Positions 54,050 to 63,270 of a stretch of 64,000 bases of DNA are shown piece after piece. How positions within the stretch are numbered: the first letter of the stretch is position 1; every line of letters starts with the position of its first letter. The position numbers and the translations under genes were made by a program. Source of the stretch: Clostridium sp. TW13 (lineage in GTDB: Bacteria; Bacillota; Clostridia; Clostridiales; Clostridiaceae); the NCBI RefSeq assembly GCF_024345225.1, contig NZ_BROD01000001.1:2800362-2864361 (forward strand), written 5' to 3'. Under the pieces are notes generated by a model. It saw nothing but the letters and a program-made list of their open reading frames with translations, did not search any database and had not been told where the DNA came from.

Positions 54050-55843
54050 CTATTTCTTTGTCTTTGGTTTTGCATCAGTTAATAATTGTTGAAGGTATTT
54101 TGCACTTTCTTTATTTTTAACTTTTGCAATAGCTGCTTTTGCTGCTTTTACATTAGCATCAGTATACTTTTTCTTTGCTGTATCTATTACTTTTAATGCA
54201 CTATTAACATCAGAAGTAAGTACCTCTTTACCTGTTGTACTGCTTAATTTGTTAAGAAGTGCATCTCTATTAGCTGACTTCTTTACATTCTTAATAATAT
54301 ATTGTTTTGCACTGTCAAACTTTCTTAAATCTTTTTTCTTATCATTTTGCAAGTTTTTTATTGTAGTTAAAGCATTGCTAACATCAGTTGTATAAACCTT
54401 TTTAGATATTCCATTTAATTCTGCTAAAAGTGATTTACGCATAGATGTTGGTAATTGATTAATAACATTGATCGCATTTTCATAATCAGAAACTAATAAT
54501 GTTGATTTTGCTTTTTTAACTAAATCCTTTGCTTGATTTAATGTTAATTTGTTAGCTGCATCATTTAATTGAGAAAGCATTGCTGTTTTATCTACACTAT
54601 TTGGTAGCACTGCAACCATTTTCTTTGCATCATTTATCATATCTATTTTATTTGATTTTATTGCTGCATCAACTGTATCATGAGCATTATACACATCTCC
54701 TAAATTCAATAAATCATCCATCTTCATTGCAACTGAATTATTTTTTGTTGTTTTAGGATATGAAATTTCAACCTTACCATTTATATTTTTTATATCATTA
54801 TTAAAGTGTATATTTGCTGTATAAATAGCTTTACTTTTGTTTGTAGTATCTCCAATAGCTTTGCTTATGCTAGCTGTATCAATAACTATTTGGACATCCC
54901 CCTGCTCATTTACAACGTATCCATTACTATCAACAGCAAAATTAATTACTATTCCCTTATCCCCTAAAACTTTAATCTTATCAAATACTCCAAGATAAGT
55001 ATTTAATTGTTGTGTTATAGCTGGTAAAGAATTATCAAGATTTGCAAAAGCACTTTCTATCTGTGAATTTACCATTGCTGCTTCATCTTTTGATGGAGCC
55101 ACAGCTGATATAACTGATGTTAAATAATCTTTTAATAAGCTTAAAGAATCTTTATTTTCAGATATGTTGTTTACAGCATAGTGAAGTAATGACTTCAAGC
55201 TACTATCATTTAATGCAAATTGATAAACTTTAACATTTATCTTCTTTCCATTCTGAATTATAGTTTTATTTCCTAAACTTGTGATTGGATCTTTAGTTGG
55301 ATTAAAGTTCTTCATGTATTCATCAATGAAAGCTGTTAGCTTCGGTTCTAATTGAGCAATTTTTGAATAATCAACTGTACTGGCTGCTACATTTTGAGAA
55401 TTATCAATTACAAGATAATCTTTGCCCTTTAATTGCAAAATCTTATCTGAAATTAATTTAGGAACTTTTACTGTTGTTGTCTGTTTAGTTGCATCATTGT
55501 TTGTCCAAACTGAAGTTTGGAAATCCTCTTTACCTACCTTAGCTTTAAGATCTATTTGTGATTTTAAAATTGTTTTTGCAGAATTTTGATTAAATTTTGA
55601 TGTCACATGAATTTGTGAATCATTTAGCTTCATCACCTCTCCCATATCCTTTTGTTCCTGTGGTGATAAATTTTTTGCTGATAATTTTAGCGTCACATCT
55701 GTTTGCACTTCTGCTGAAGTTATAGAATTGTTTTTCTTCATTGCACTATAAACTGAAAATGCATTGCTAGAACAACCTGCTAGAACTGAAGCTGACATAG
55801 ATACACTCATAACAAGTGCAAGTATTTTGCTCTTCTTTTTCAT
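54050..55843 (-). CDS. large lipoprotein with C-terminal helical repeats
   Basis: A 597-residue exported lipoprotein: MKKKSK start, hydrophobic stretch and lipobox VLAGC. Residues about 25-390 form a domain with regular beta strands that I do not recognise, reminiscent of lipoproteins that bind cell-wall or lipid ligands. The last ~210 residues are three or four helical repeats of about 60-65 residues (ending with KKYTDANVKAAKAAIAKVK and a Lys-rich tail). TAGGGGGGA precedes the ATG. It is divergent from the surface phosphatase gene; a shared surface or envelope role is possible. Confidence 0.8.
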   Translation of the reverse strand: MKKKSKILALVMSVSMSASVLAGCSSNAFSVYSAMKKNNSITSAEVQTDVTLKLSAKNLSPQEQKDMGEVMKLNDSQIHVTSKFNQNSAKTILKSQIDLKAKVGKEDFQTSVWTNNDATKQTTTVKVPKLISDKILQLKGKDYLVIDNSQNVAASTVDYSKIAQLEPKLTAFIDEYMKNFNPTKDPITSLGNKTIIQNGKKINVKVYQFALNDSSLKSLLHYAVNNISENKDSLSLLKDYLTSVISAVAPSKDEAAMVNSQIESAFANLDNSLPAITQQLNTYLGVFDKIKVLGDKGIVINFAVDSNGYVVNEQGDVQIVIDTASISKAIGDTTNKSKAIYTANIHFNNDIKNINGKVEISYPKTTKNNSVAMKMDDLLNLGDVYNAHDTVDAAIKSNKIDMINDAKKMVAVLPNSVDKTAMLSQLNDAANKLTLNQAKDLVKKAKSTLLVSDYENAINVINQLPTSMRKSLLAELNGISKKVYTTDVSNALTTIKNLQNDKKKDLRKFDSAKQYIIKNVKKSANRDALLNKLSSTTGKEVLTSDVNSALKVIDTAKKKYTDANVKAAKAAIAKVKNKESAKYLQQLLTDAKPKTKK

Positions 55844-56110
55844 AATAATCCCCCTAAATAAATAAATTTATTTATTTATCGTATGATTATAGAAAACACT
55901 TGAAATATTTCTAATTAAATTTATTACTTTCCTTAATTTTCTTATGCAATTTGCCTTCAACATATGAATAACTTTCCAAAAACTCTGTGTTAATGTAAAA
56001 ATAAAGTCTATTACGGAATATTTTGCTCGAATTTACTTATAACTAAACTGATACTATATTCCACTTAGCTTCATATAAACTTACAACATTATTTTGAATG
56101 TAAATTATAT

Positions 56111-56158
56111 TTCACTATAGTTAACTTTTGTTAACATAATATTCCACATTGCTTAACA
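56111..56158 (+). promoter_or_regulatory. Pho-box-like direct repeats upstream of the phosphatase
   Basis: TTCACT (56111), TTAACT (56121), TTAACA (56131), TTCCAC (56142) and TTAACA (56153) recur every 10-11 bases. The known PhoP box in Bacillus and related Firmicutes consists of TTAACA-like hexamers with the same 11-base period. They end 46 bases before the ATG of a phosphatase, as expected for induction by phosphate starvation. No other structure was seen in 55844-56203. Confidence 0.55.
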
Positions 56159-56203
56159 TTAAAGCATTACCATAAAATTAATCTATAAATTAGGAGGAGA
56201 ATT

Positions 56204-58234
56204 ATGAAAAATAAATTTTTATCTATATGTGTTTCTCTAGCTTTGGCTGGAACACTTATGACAACACCAACTTATAATACAAAAGCTGCTGAAGTATCCT
56301 ACAATGGAACTTCAATTGATGCAAATTTGAATGCTACCTCAACTCCAGATCATATTGCCCTTAGCTGGACAGGAGATGCAAAAACAACTCAAACAATTAC
56401 TTGGAGATCAATATCTAGTAATACTAAAAGCAGCTTACAGTATAGAAAAGCTGGTTCAAATACTTGGACCACAATTGATAATATATCACCTAAAAAATTA
56501 ACTGCATCTACAGGTGCCTCAAACATAACTACAGGTTCAGAAAATATTTATACTACTACAATTACAGGTCTTGCTCCTGGAACTAAATATGAATATCAAA
56601 TCCTAGGAACAGATGCACAAGGAAAAACTAATACTAGCAAAATAAATACTTTTAGTACTGAAAAAGCCAATAATGCCTCTGCTAAGTTTATTGTTTTTGG
56701 AGATTCACAAAGTGGAATTGCTGATACACCTGAATATACTCCTTGGCACAATACAATAACAGAAGCTTACAACACTAACAAGGATGCGAATTTTGTTATA
56801 AATATGGGTGACTTAGTTGAAATAGGTGAGAACTATCAACATTGGAATAACTGGTTTTCAGCAACACAAGGAGTAATTGATAATATTCCTGAAATGCCTG
56901 TACAAGGAAATCATGAAACATACCAAGACAACAATTATGACACTTCTTCTCCAAAGTCATTTGTAGGTCAATTTAATGTACCTCAAAACGGCCCTTATGG
57001 ACATATTGGTCAAACTTACTCTTATAACTATGGAAATGTTCACTTTGTAGTATTAGATAGCCAAGAGGATGAAGAAGCTACTGATGATGATTCCTTCTTA
57101 CAACAACAAGCAAACTGGCTAGATAAAGACTTAACAAATAATAAGCAAAAATGGACAGTAGTTATGTTCCATAAAACTCCATACTATAATAAAAAGACAA
57201 GAAACAATCCTGCTGTAAAAGATATACTTACACCAGTAATTGAAAAGCATCACGTTGATATAGTATTCAATGGTCATGATCATGGGGTGTCTAGATCTTA
57301 TGCAATAAACGGAAATAATTATTACACAGACTATTCAAAAGGAACTGTTTATTATGTAACAGGAAGAAGTGGAAACAAATATTATACAGATTTAAATAAC
57401 AAGGTTTGGGATGCAAACTTTATAGATTGCCAAGACAGTCCTTCCTACGAAGTTGTTTCTGTAGTAAACGGAAAACTTACTATTGATGCATATAAATATA
57501 ACACTATTGATACAAGTGCAAAAAATGCAAAGAATAAACTTTATAATACACCTGTTAAGATAGATACTTTAACAATAGATAAAGATACTCCTGCTAACAG
57601 CACTCCATTAACATTAAAAGCAAGTGAAAAAACTGGACTTGCGATTGCTGGTACATTACAAGCTGGTTATGATGTTACTATAGCAAACAATAAGGCGTAT
57701 ATAGATCCAACATTGATAGCAACTTATTATAAAGGAACTTATGATCCAGCTTCTCTAACATTAACAGTAAATAAAAAAGCCTATACCTTTGCTAAATCTG
57801 ATTTATTAAACGGTGACGCTTCAAAAGTAAATATAGATGCACTTTACAAGCAAGGAATAGATGTAATCTACAATAAGGCTCTAAACTGTGTACTTGTAGA
57901 TTTCACTGGAAGAATTACAGCTGATATGATATCTGCATTCAAAGGTTTTATAATAGGCACTGTTCCTGCACCAGTTCCGAATCCAACTCCAACACCTACT
58001 CCAAGCAACTCTGGAAAACCTAGTACAAATACAACTAACCCTTCAACTGCCACAACAACATCAGCAGTAACACCTGTAGCAGCCACACAATCTACTACAC
58101 TTGCAAGCTTACCTAAAACAGGTTCTCCAATAAATTGGGTATTAGTTGTAGGATTTGGCTTGTTCAGCATTGCATCAGGAACTTTCCTAGTAATAGCTGA
58201 AAATAAAAAAAGAAAAAGTTTAACTAATAAATAG
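56204..58234 (+). CDS. LPxTG-anchored purple-acid-phosphatase-like metallophosphoesterase
   Basis: A 676-residue surface enzyme. A signal peptide (cleavage after AA near residue 29) is followed by a fibronectin-III-like purple acid phosphatase N-terminal domain (about 50-150) and the calcineurin-like catalytic domain. Its metal ligands lie in FGDSQS, MGDLVE, GNHE, MFHKTPYY and NGHDHG. A C-terminal linker with proline-threonine repeats (PTPTPTPSN) ends in LPKTG, a hydrophobic helix and NKKRKSLTNK for sortase anchoring. It should release phosphate from extracellular organic phosphates. A Pho-box-like array precedes it. AGGAGGAG precedes the ATG. Confidence 0.92.
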   Translation: MKNKFLSICVSLALAGTLMTTPTYNTKAAEVSYNGTSIDANLNATSTPDHIALSWTGDAKTTQTITWRSISSNTKSSLQYRKAGSNTWTTIDNISPKKLTASTGASNITTGSENIYTTTITGLAPGTKYEYQILGTDAQGKTNTSKINTFSTEKANNASAKFIVFGDSQSGIADTPEYTPWHNTITEAYNTNKDANFVINMGDLVEIGENYQHWNNWFSATQGVIDNIPEMPVQGNHETYQDNNYDTSSPKSFVGQFNVPQNGPYGHIGQTYSYNYGNVHFVVLDSQEDEEATDDDSFLQQQANWLDKDLTNNKQKWTVVMFHKTPYYNKKTRNNPAVKDILTPVIEKHHVDIVFNGHDHGVSRSYAINGNNYYTDYSKGTVYYVTGRSGNKYYTDLNNKVWDANFIDCQDSPSYEVVSVVNGKLTIDAYKYNTIDTSAKNAKNKLYNTPVKIDTLTIDKDTPANSTPLTLKASEKTGLAIAGTLQAGYDVTIANNKAYIDPTLIATYYKGTYDPASLTLTVNKKAYTFAKSDLLNGDASKVNIDALYKQGIDVIYNKALNCVLVDFTGRITADMISAFKGFIIGTVPAPVPNPTPTPTPSNSGKPSTNTTNPSTATTTSAVTPVAATQSTTLASLPKTGSPINWVLVVGFGLFSIASGTFLVIAENKKRKSLTNK

Positions 58235-58276
58235 AATCTCATTAAATCATAAAGTAAATTAGATCCCTCAAATAAG

Positions 58277-58318
58277 ACACCCTGCAATTCTATTTCTGAA
58301 TTGCAGGGTGTGTTTATT
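58277..58318. terminator. terminator between phosphatase and BY-kinase genes
   Basis: Stem ACACCCTGCAATTC / GAATTGCAGGGTGT with a 7-base loop and flanking T-rich DNA, between convergent genes ending at 58234 and 58322. Confidence 0.85.
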
Positions 58319-58321
58319 TCA

Positions 58322-59005
58322 TTAAACAAATACCTCTTCTTTATTTTTCTTCTCTTTTTCAGTACCATAATAGTAATAATTTTTTCTTGATTTGTCCACA
58401 CAATTTATAACAGTACCTATAATTGTTGCTCCTACCATATCCAATAAACTCTTGGCTCTAAGTACTGATTGTCTTTTTGTATGTTCTGCCTTAACAACTA
58501 CTATTGTTCCATCTACTTTTCTTGATAAAACTTGGGCATCAGTAACTGCTAATAAAGGACTTGAATCCAGAATGACAATATCATAATGCTCTTTTATTTC
58601 ATTTAATAATATTTCCATCAATTTGGAGTCCAACATTTCTGCAGGATTAGGAGGAATTTTACCAGAAGTTAATATATGTAGATTATCTGCATACTCAACT
58701 ATAGTTTCTTCTAGATTTGCTTGTCCTACTAAAACATCTGAAAGACCTGCCAGATTAGATATATGAAATTTTTGATGTAGTGAAGGTTTTCTCAAATCAC
58801 AATCAATTAAAATAACTTTTTTATCTGCCTGTGCAAAACTTAAAGCTAAATTTCCTGATATTGTTGATTTTCCCTCCCCTGGCTCAGAACTTGTTACAAG
58901 AATTGTTCGCATCTCTTTATCATATGAAGAATACTGAATATTGGTTCTTAACTCTCTAAAAGATTCTGCTGATATTGATTTTGGTTTCCTTTCTATTATA
59001 AACAT
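58322..59005 (-). CDS. CpsD/CapB-type tyrosine autokinase, 2 (solitary)
   Basis: A 227-residue BY-kinase. It has MFIIERKPKSISAESFRELRTN at the start, Walker A SSEPGEGKSTISGNLA, Walker A' VILIDCDLRKPSLHQ, Walker B IVILDSSPLLAVTD, and a C-terminal tyrosine cluster (NYYYYGTEKEKKN). It is very similar to the copy at 60720 but sits outside the main exopolysaccharide operon, with its own terminator. I choose ATG 59005-59003 (MFII, GGGGGAAATTTG upstream); the frame runs to 59092 without a site. It needs a CpsC-type activator in trans. Confidence 0.88.
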   Translation of the reverse strand: MFIIERKPKSISAESFRELRTNIQYSSYDKEMRTILVTSSEPGEGKSTISGNLALSFAQADKKVILIDCDLRKPSLHQKFHISNLAGLSDVLVGQANLEETIVEYADNLHILTSGKIPPNPAEMLDSKLMEILLNEIKEHYDIVILDSSPLLAVTDAQVLSRKVDGTIVVVKAEHTKRQSVLRAKSLLDMVGATIIGTVINCVDKSRKNYYYYGTEKEKKNKEEVFV

Positions 59006-59124
59006 CAAATTTCCCCCACACCATTTTAATTCCATTATATGTAAATAAATTTCATGTGTCAATATATGGATGAGGCTAGTCGTATAAATCATACTTTACA
59101 ATAAACCGAGTAGATGGAATTATA

Positions 59125-59168
59125 AAAAACCTCTCTACAATTCTATTACGAATTATAGAGAGGTTTTT
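59125..59168. terminator. terminator of the exopolysaccharide operon
   Basis: Stem AAAAACCTCTCTA-AATTC / GAATT-TAGAGAGGTTTTT with a 6-base loop, downstream of the leftward sugar transferase stop at 59261. Confidence 0.85.
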
Positions 59169-59260
59169 TAGCCTTTAATTTAGTACTTAATTTATATATA
59201 TATAAACATCAATTTAGTTATCTAACTTATGTAGATAAACATGCAGCATTTACAAAAAAG

Positions 59261-59914
59261 CTATCTTGCATGCTTATCTCCAAAAAGTAACAAAAAGGTT
59301 TTTAAAATTAATTTTATATCTAAGGCAATACTCTTTCTATGAACATAATTTATATCCATTTCCATCCACTTTTTAAATGAAACATCATTTCTGCCTGAAA
59401 CCTGCCAAATACATGTAATTCCAGGTTTGACTTCAAGCCTTTCTAACATCCAAGGTTCAAACTGATCTACTTCTTTAGGTAAAGAAGGTCTTGGCCCAAC
59501 TATGCTCATTTCACCTTTAATCACATTTAAAAATTGAGGCAATTCATCAATACTAGTTTTTCTTATAAATCTTCCTATCCTAGTAACTCTTGGATCCTCT
59601 TTCATCTTAAACATAGGTCCACTCATCTCATTGCATTTTTCTAAATTCTTTTTCATTTCTTCTGCATCAGGTACCATAGATCTAAACTTGTACATCTTAA
59701 ACCTTTTGCCTTTCATTCCAACTCTTTCTTGGACAAATACTATAGGTCCTCTGGATTCAAGTTTTATAGCAATAGCTACAATTAAAAGAAGTGGACTTAA
59801 AACTATAATTCCTAAAGATGATAAAACTATATCCATTATTCTTTTGATTGCACTGTAAAAGATGTTGTCTTTGGTATCAGTATCCACACACTCTTTCTCA
59901 CTTAAGCTTTCCAT
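59261..59914 (-). CDS. undecaprenyl-phosphate sugar phosphotransferase (priming glycosyltransferase)
   Basis: A 217-residue bacterial sugar transferase (PF02397). It has one membrane helix (about 25-50), the FKMYKFRSMVPDAE motif, RIGRFIRKTSIDELPQFLNV, MSIVGPRPSLPKEVDQFEPW and the C-terminal PGITCIWQVSGRNDVSFKKWM. It transfers sugar-1-phosphate to the lipid carrier to start repeat-unit synthesis. The start follows AAGGGTGAGGGG. Last gene of the operon. The length fits the catalytic-domain-only form (WbaP/WecP type). Confidence 0.92.
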   Translation of the reverse strand: MESLSEKECVDTDTKDNIFYSAIKRIMDIVLSSLGIIVLSPLLLIVAIAIKLESRGPIVFVQERVGMKGKRFKMYKFRSMVPDAEEMKKNLEKCNEMSGPMFKMKEDPRVTRIGRFIRKTSIDELPQFLNVIKGEMSIVGPRPSLPKEVDQFEPWMLERLEVKPGITCIWQVSGRNDVSFKKWMEMDINYVHRKSIALDIKLILKTFLLLFGDKHAR

Positions 59915-59943
59915 TCTATCCCCTCACCCTTAATAAATACACT

Positions 59944-60708
59944 CTATTTAAAAAATGAAAATATACCTTTTTTATCACTTATTTTCATACCATCAAAAAT
60001 CACATCTTTATTTTTTAACATTTTATCAGCACTTTCAATAAAGCTTTCTTTATTAGTTTTAGTTTTTTTCTCTATTATTTTCATTGCTCCACTAAGTCCC
60101 ATACATCTGCTTCTTGTATTATGTGCATCAGATCCAATGAAATTATATATGTTATGATTAGTGAATATTTCTGCTGTTTTCTTAACTTTAGATCCAAAAA
60201 CACCTTCAATACTGCCTGAATCTAATTGAAACAGATATCCTTCATCTATAAATTTATTAATTTCTGAAGGTTTTTCTATAAATGTATTATATCTTTCAGG
60301 ATGTGCAATTATAGGAACTATTCCCTTAAGTTGCAACTCATATAGTAACTCAAAGGTCTCTTTTGGAAATTTAGTTACTGGGAATTCTATAAGCATATAT
60401 TTTGAATCGTTTATTGTGCCTATAATACCAGATTTATAATCCTCAATAATATCTTCTGAAAAAAATACTTCTTGCCCATGATATATCTCAATATTTATTC
60501 CTTCTTGCTTACAAAGATTATTTATTTGAACTGTTAAATCTTTTACTTGTTGATAAGGGGCTTCTGCATACTCTAAGCAATAGTGTGGTGTAGCCACTAT
60601 CTTTTTCACACCATCTTGCTCTGCGTGTTTTAACATTTCTAAAGTTATATCAACACTTTTTGCTCCATCATCTATTCCTGGAAGTACATGTGAATGAGTA
60701 TCTATCAT
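59944..60708 (-). CDS. CpsB/CapC-type PHP tyrosine phosphatase
   Basis: A 254-residue metal-dependent protein-tyrosine phosphatase of the PHP superfamily. Metal ligands appear in MIDTHSHVLPGIDDG, KIVATPHYCLEYAE, NIEIYHGQEVFF, PIIAHPERYNTF and FIGSDAHNTRSRCM. It dephosphorylates the tyrosine cluster of CpsD-type kinases and so controls exopolysaccharide assembly. It starts behind TAGGAGGTAGG and lies 11 bases behind the kinase gene. Confidence 0.93.
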   Translation of the reverse strand: MIDTHSHVLPGIDDGAKSVDITLEMLKHAEQDGVKKIVATPHYCLEYAEAPYQQVKDLTVQINNLCKQEGINIEIYHGQEVFFSEDIIEDYKSGIIGTINDSKYMLIEFPVTKFPKETFELLYELQLKGIVPIIAHPERYNTFIEKPSEINKFIDEGYLFQLDSGSIEGVFGSKVKKTAEIFTNHNIYNFIGSDAHNTRSRCMGLSGAMKIIEKKTKTNKESFIESADKMLKNKDVIFDGMKISDKKGIFSFFK

Positions 60709-60719
60709 TTACCTACCTC

Positions 60720-61373
60720 CTATTTTTCATTACTATAGTAATAATAATGTTTTCTTGATCTTTCCACTCCATTTATAACAGTTCCTAGAATTTTTGCTCC
60801 TACCATATCCAATAATCCCTTAGCTCTCAGTACTGCATCCTTTTTTGTAGCTTCTGCTCTAACAACCAAGATTGTTCCATCTGCCTTTCTCGATAGAACT
60901 TGTGCATCTGTAACTGCTAATACAGGACTTGTATCCAAAATCACAATATCATAATGATCTTTTATTTCTTCTAATAATTTTTCCATGGCTTTTGACCCTA
61001 GCATTTCTGACGGATTTGGTGGAATCTTTCCTGCTGTTAATATGTCTAATCTGTTCCCATACTTATTTACAGCTTCTTCAACCTTCATCTTGCCTATTAG
61101 TACATCAGAAAGTCCTAATGCGTTAGATATCTTAAACTTTTTATGTATTGAAGGTTTTCTTAAGTCACAATCAATTAAAATAACACTTTTACCAGCTTGT
61201 CCAAAGGATAAGGCTAAATTTCCAGAAGTAGTTGATTTCCCTTCTCCAGGTTCAGAACTGGTTACAAGAATTGTTCTTATCTCTTTATCAAATAAAGAAT
61301 ATTGTATATTAGTTCTTAACGTTCTATAAGATTCTGCGGGTATTGACTTTGGCTTTGTTTCTACTATAAACAT
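60720..61373 (-). CDS. CpsD/CapB-type tyrosine autokinase, 1
   Basis: A 217-residue BY-kinase with the start KPKSIPAESYRTLRTN, Walker A SSEPGEGKSTTSGNLA, Walker A' VILIDCDLRKPSIHK, Walker B IVILDTSPVLAVTD and the C-terminal tyrosine cluster (KHYYYYSNEK). It phosphorylates itself with the help of the CpsC-like membrane protein encoded directly upstream. It starts behind AAGGAGAAAAAA. It is part of the EPS operon SGNH-Wzz-CpsD-CpsB-sugar transferase. Confidence 0.93.
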   Translation of the reverse strand: MFIVETKPKSIPAESYRTLRTNIQYSLFDKEIRTILVTSSEPGEGKSTTSGNLALSFGQAGKSVILIDCDLRKPSIHKKFKISNALGLSDVLIGKMKVEEAVNKYGNRLDILTAGKIPPNPSEMLGSKAMEKLLEEIKDHYDIVILDTSPVLAVTDAQVLSRKADGTILVVRAEATKKDAVLRAKGLLDMVGAKILGTVINGVERSRKHYYYYSNEK

Positions 61374-61385
61374 ACTTTTTTCTCC

Positions 61386-62069
61386 TTACTTAACTTTCTC
61401 TGTATTCGGTATTTCTCCAATAACAGGTATTCCCAATATTGTTTCCAACTCTTCTTTTGATTTAAAGGTTGTATCAGTAACTTCAAGGAAAAATGCCAAT
61501 CCAATTCCCACTATAAGCCCTAATAATAGGCCAATAGATATATTGAGCTTTTTATTAGGACTAGAAGGGCCTTCTGGAAGCCTTACAGTTTCTACCACCT
61601 TAACATTAGCATTAGAAATTAAATCTTTTGAAGTCTTAACAAACTCATCAGTTATGGCTCCTACAATGTCCTTAGCCTGATTTTTATCAGTACCTGTATA
61701 GCTTATCTCTAATATTTGAGTATTAGCAATTGGATTAACTGATAATTTACTTAATACACTTCCAGCATCTACGTTAAGTTTTTTAGTTTCTATTGCTCTT
61801 GTTACTAAATCACTTGTTTCTATTACATCTGTATAAGTCTTTAATAATTGTTGATACATCTGTATATCACTAGCATTGTAGCTATTATTTTTAGTATTCT
61901 CTTCTTTTCCTACAAATAGCTTAGTTTTAGCTTCGTATTTTGGCTTAATAAAAAAGAAAGTTGCCACTGTAGCTACTAATGTAAATGCTAAAACAATTGA
62001 TATAATTAATTTCCATCTCTTTTTTATTATATCAATAATATTTTCTAAATTTATATTTTCTTGTTGCAT
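61386..62069 (-). CDS. Wzz/YveK-type polysaccharide chain-length protein (CpsC/CapA-like)
   Basis: A 227-residue membrane protein: a cytoplasmic N-terminus (NINLENIIDIIKKRWKL), a first helix (LIISIVLAFTLVATVATFFF), an extracytoplasmic Wzz domain with helices and the conserved KPKYEAKTKLFVG, and a second helix preceded by the P-x-x-P motif (RLPEGPSSPNKKLNISIG). It activates the adjacent tyrosine kinase. It starts behind TGGAGGTAAAGC and lies 12 bases ahead of the kinase gene. Confidence 0.9.
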   Translation of the reverse strand: MQQENINLENIIDIIKKRWKLIISIVLAFTLVATVATFFFIKPKYEAKTKLFVGKEENTKNNSYNASDIQMYQQLLKTYTDVIETSDLVTRAIETKKLNVDAGSVLSKLSVNPIANTQILEISYTGTDKNQAKDIVGAITDEFVKTSKDLISNANVKVVETVRLPEGPSSPNKKLNISIGLLLGLIVGIGLAFFLEVTDTTFKSKEELETILGIPVIGEIPNTEKVK

Positions 62070-62105
62070 GCTTTACCTCCAAAAATGACTGATATTGGTT
62101 TATTT

Positions 62106-62921
62106 CTAATTTGTTTTTGTATATTGCTTTATTACCTCACTAATAACTTGTGTATAAATCTTGTATCCATTATCATTAGGTAATACTCCCACAGTTAACT
62201 CACTTTGATTACCAGTATTTAAAAATGCTGTTTTTACATCTGCTGCTATCAATGTGTTTTCCTTTACTACACTTAATATTTGATTTCTATAATCACTTTC
62301 AAGATTAAGTGTATTTGGTAATATTGGTATTATAACTGCTTTACTATTTTTACTTTTTATATTTTTAATTAAGTCAGTATATCCTTGCTTAAAATCTTGT
62401 AAAGTAACTCCCTTATTTCGGTCACTTTGACCAAAACAAGTTAAAATCAAATCAAAACTATGTATGTCATTACTTGCTAAAATTTCATTTCCACGAATTA
62501 TAGTGCAGCCCTGTTCTCCTAAATTCTTCAATTGAGAATCACTTTTATACGTGTTCTTAATCAAGTTAACCAAGTTCTTATCCCAAGAACCATCTGTTGT
62601 ATCTTTTCCTTGACTTAAAGCGAGTCCATCTCCTAGTACAAGTATGTTAATTGATTTTCCCTTTTGAAGCTTTTGGTTAAAATCAAGATTTTCCTCAGTA
62701 GCTGCTGTTTCCTTCACTTCTTTTTCTGCTTCTTTGACTTCTTTTTGCGCTTGTCCTAGTTCTGATTTCTTTTGATCTATAATATTTTTTTGTAACCATT
62801 CAGCATATTCTTGTTTATCTTTATTTTGTAATTCATTACTCTTTTTTATTCCAAATACTGAAACTATTACTAAACTTATAAATAGAAACGTTATTATAAC
62901 AACTCCTATTTTCTTATTCAT
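62106..62921 (-). CDS. SGNH/GDSL-type hydrolase, membrane-anchored
   Basis: A 271-residue protein. One N-terminal membrane helix (residues about 5-24) is followed by a charged coiled-coil-like stretch (ELGQAQKEVKEAEKEVKETA) and an SGNH hydrolase domain: block I ILVLGDGLAL with Gly-Asp-Gly instead of the usual Gly-Asp-Ser, CFGQSDR for the Asn/Gly block, and a C-terminal block NDNGYKIYTQV. The catalytic Ser appears replaced by Gly, so activity is uncertain. It is the first gene of the EPS operon and may act on cell-wall or polymer acetyl groups. It follows GGGGGAGAT. Confidence 0.75.
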   Translation of the reverse strand: MNKKIGVVIITFLFISLVIVSVFGIKKSNELQNKDKQEYAEWLQKNIIDQKKSELGQAQKEVKEAEKEVKETAATEENLDFNQKLQKGKSINILVLGDGLALSQGKDTTDGSWDKNLVNLIKNTYKSDSQLKNLGEQGCTIIRGNEILASNDIHSFDLILTCFGQSDRNKGVTLQDFKQGYTDLIKNIKSKNSKAVIIPILPNTLNLESDYRNQILSVVKENTLIAADVKTAFLNTGNQSELTVGVLPNDNGYKIYTQVISEVIKQYTKTN

Positions 62922-63192
62922 GAAATTATCTCCCCCTATTATACCCTTAAATAGTATCTATGATAATTAACTTAATATAAATCATCTTCAAAAAAACTTC
63001 CATATATAGTTTTTTCTACTATAGTATTATACACTATAAATGTATAAAATTAAAAGCATCTTTATTATATTTCATCAAAATAAAACTATTTTGTAACGAT
63101 TTTTTCCGTTTTTAATGGTAGACATCCTTTAATGCTTTTCTTTTCACTCTTTTTCTAAAAACTTAAAATAACTAAAAAGAAATTATAAAAAT

Positions 63193-63224
63193 CACTGTAC
63201 GAAAATATTTTCTTTCGTACAGTG
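63193..63224 (-). terminator. terminator downstream of rfbB
   Basis: Stem CACTGTACGAAA / TTTCGTACAGTG with a short AT loop; leftward it is followed by ATTTTTATAATTTC and a T-run. It lies in the 437-base gap 62922-63358, whose remainder is AT-rich leader DNA for the EPS operon. Confidence 0.75.
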
Positions 63225-63270
63225 TTTGTACTTATATATTTATTCTTCTAATATAAATTATTTTAATAGT

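Noticed and set aside
57868-58401. 177-codon leftward frame
   Set aside because: Antisense to the phosphatase C-terminus and to the terminator; a shadow of the real gene with low-complexity composition.
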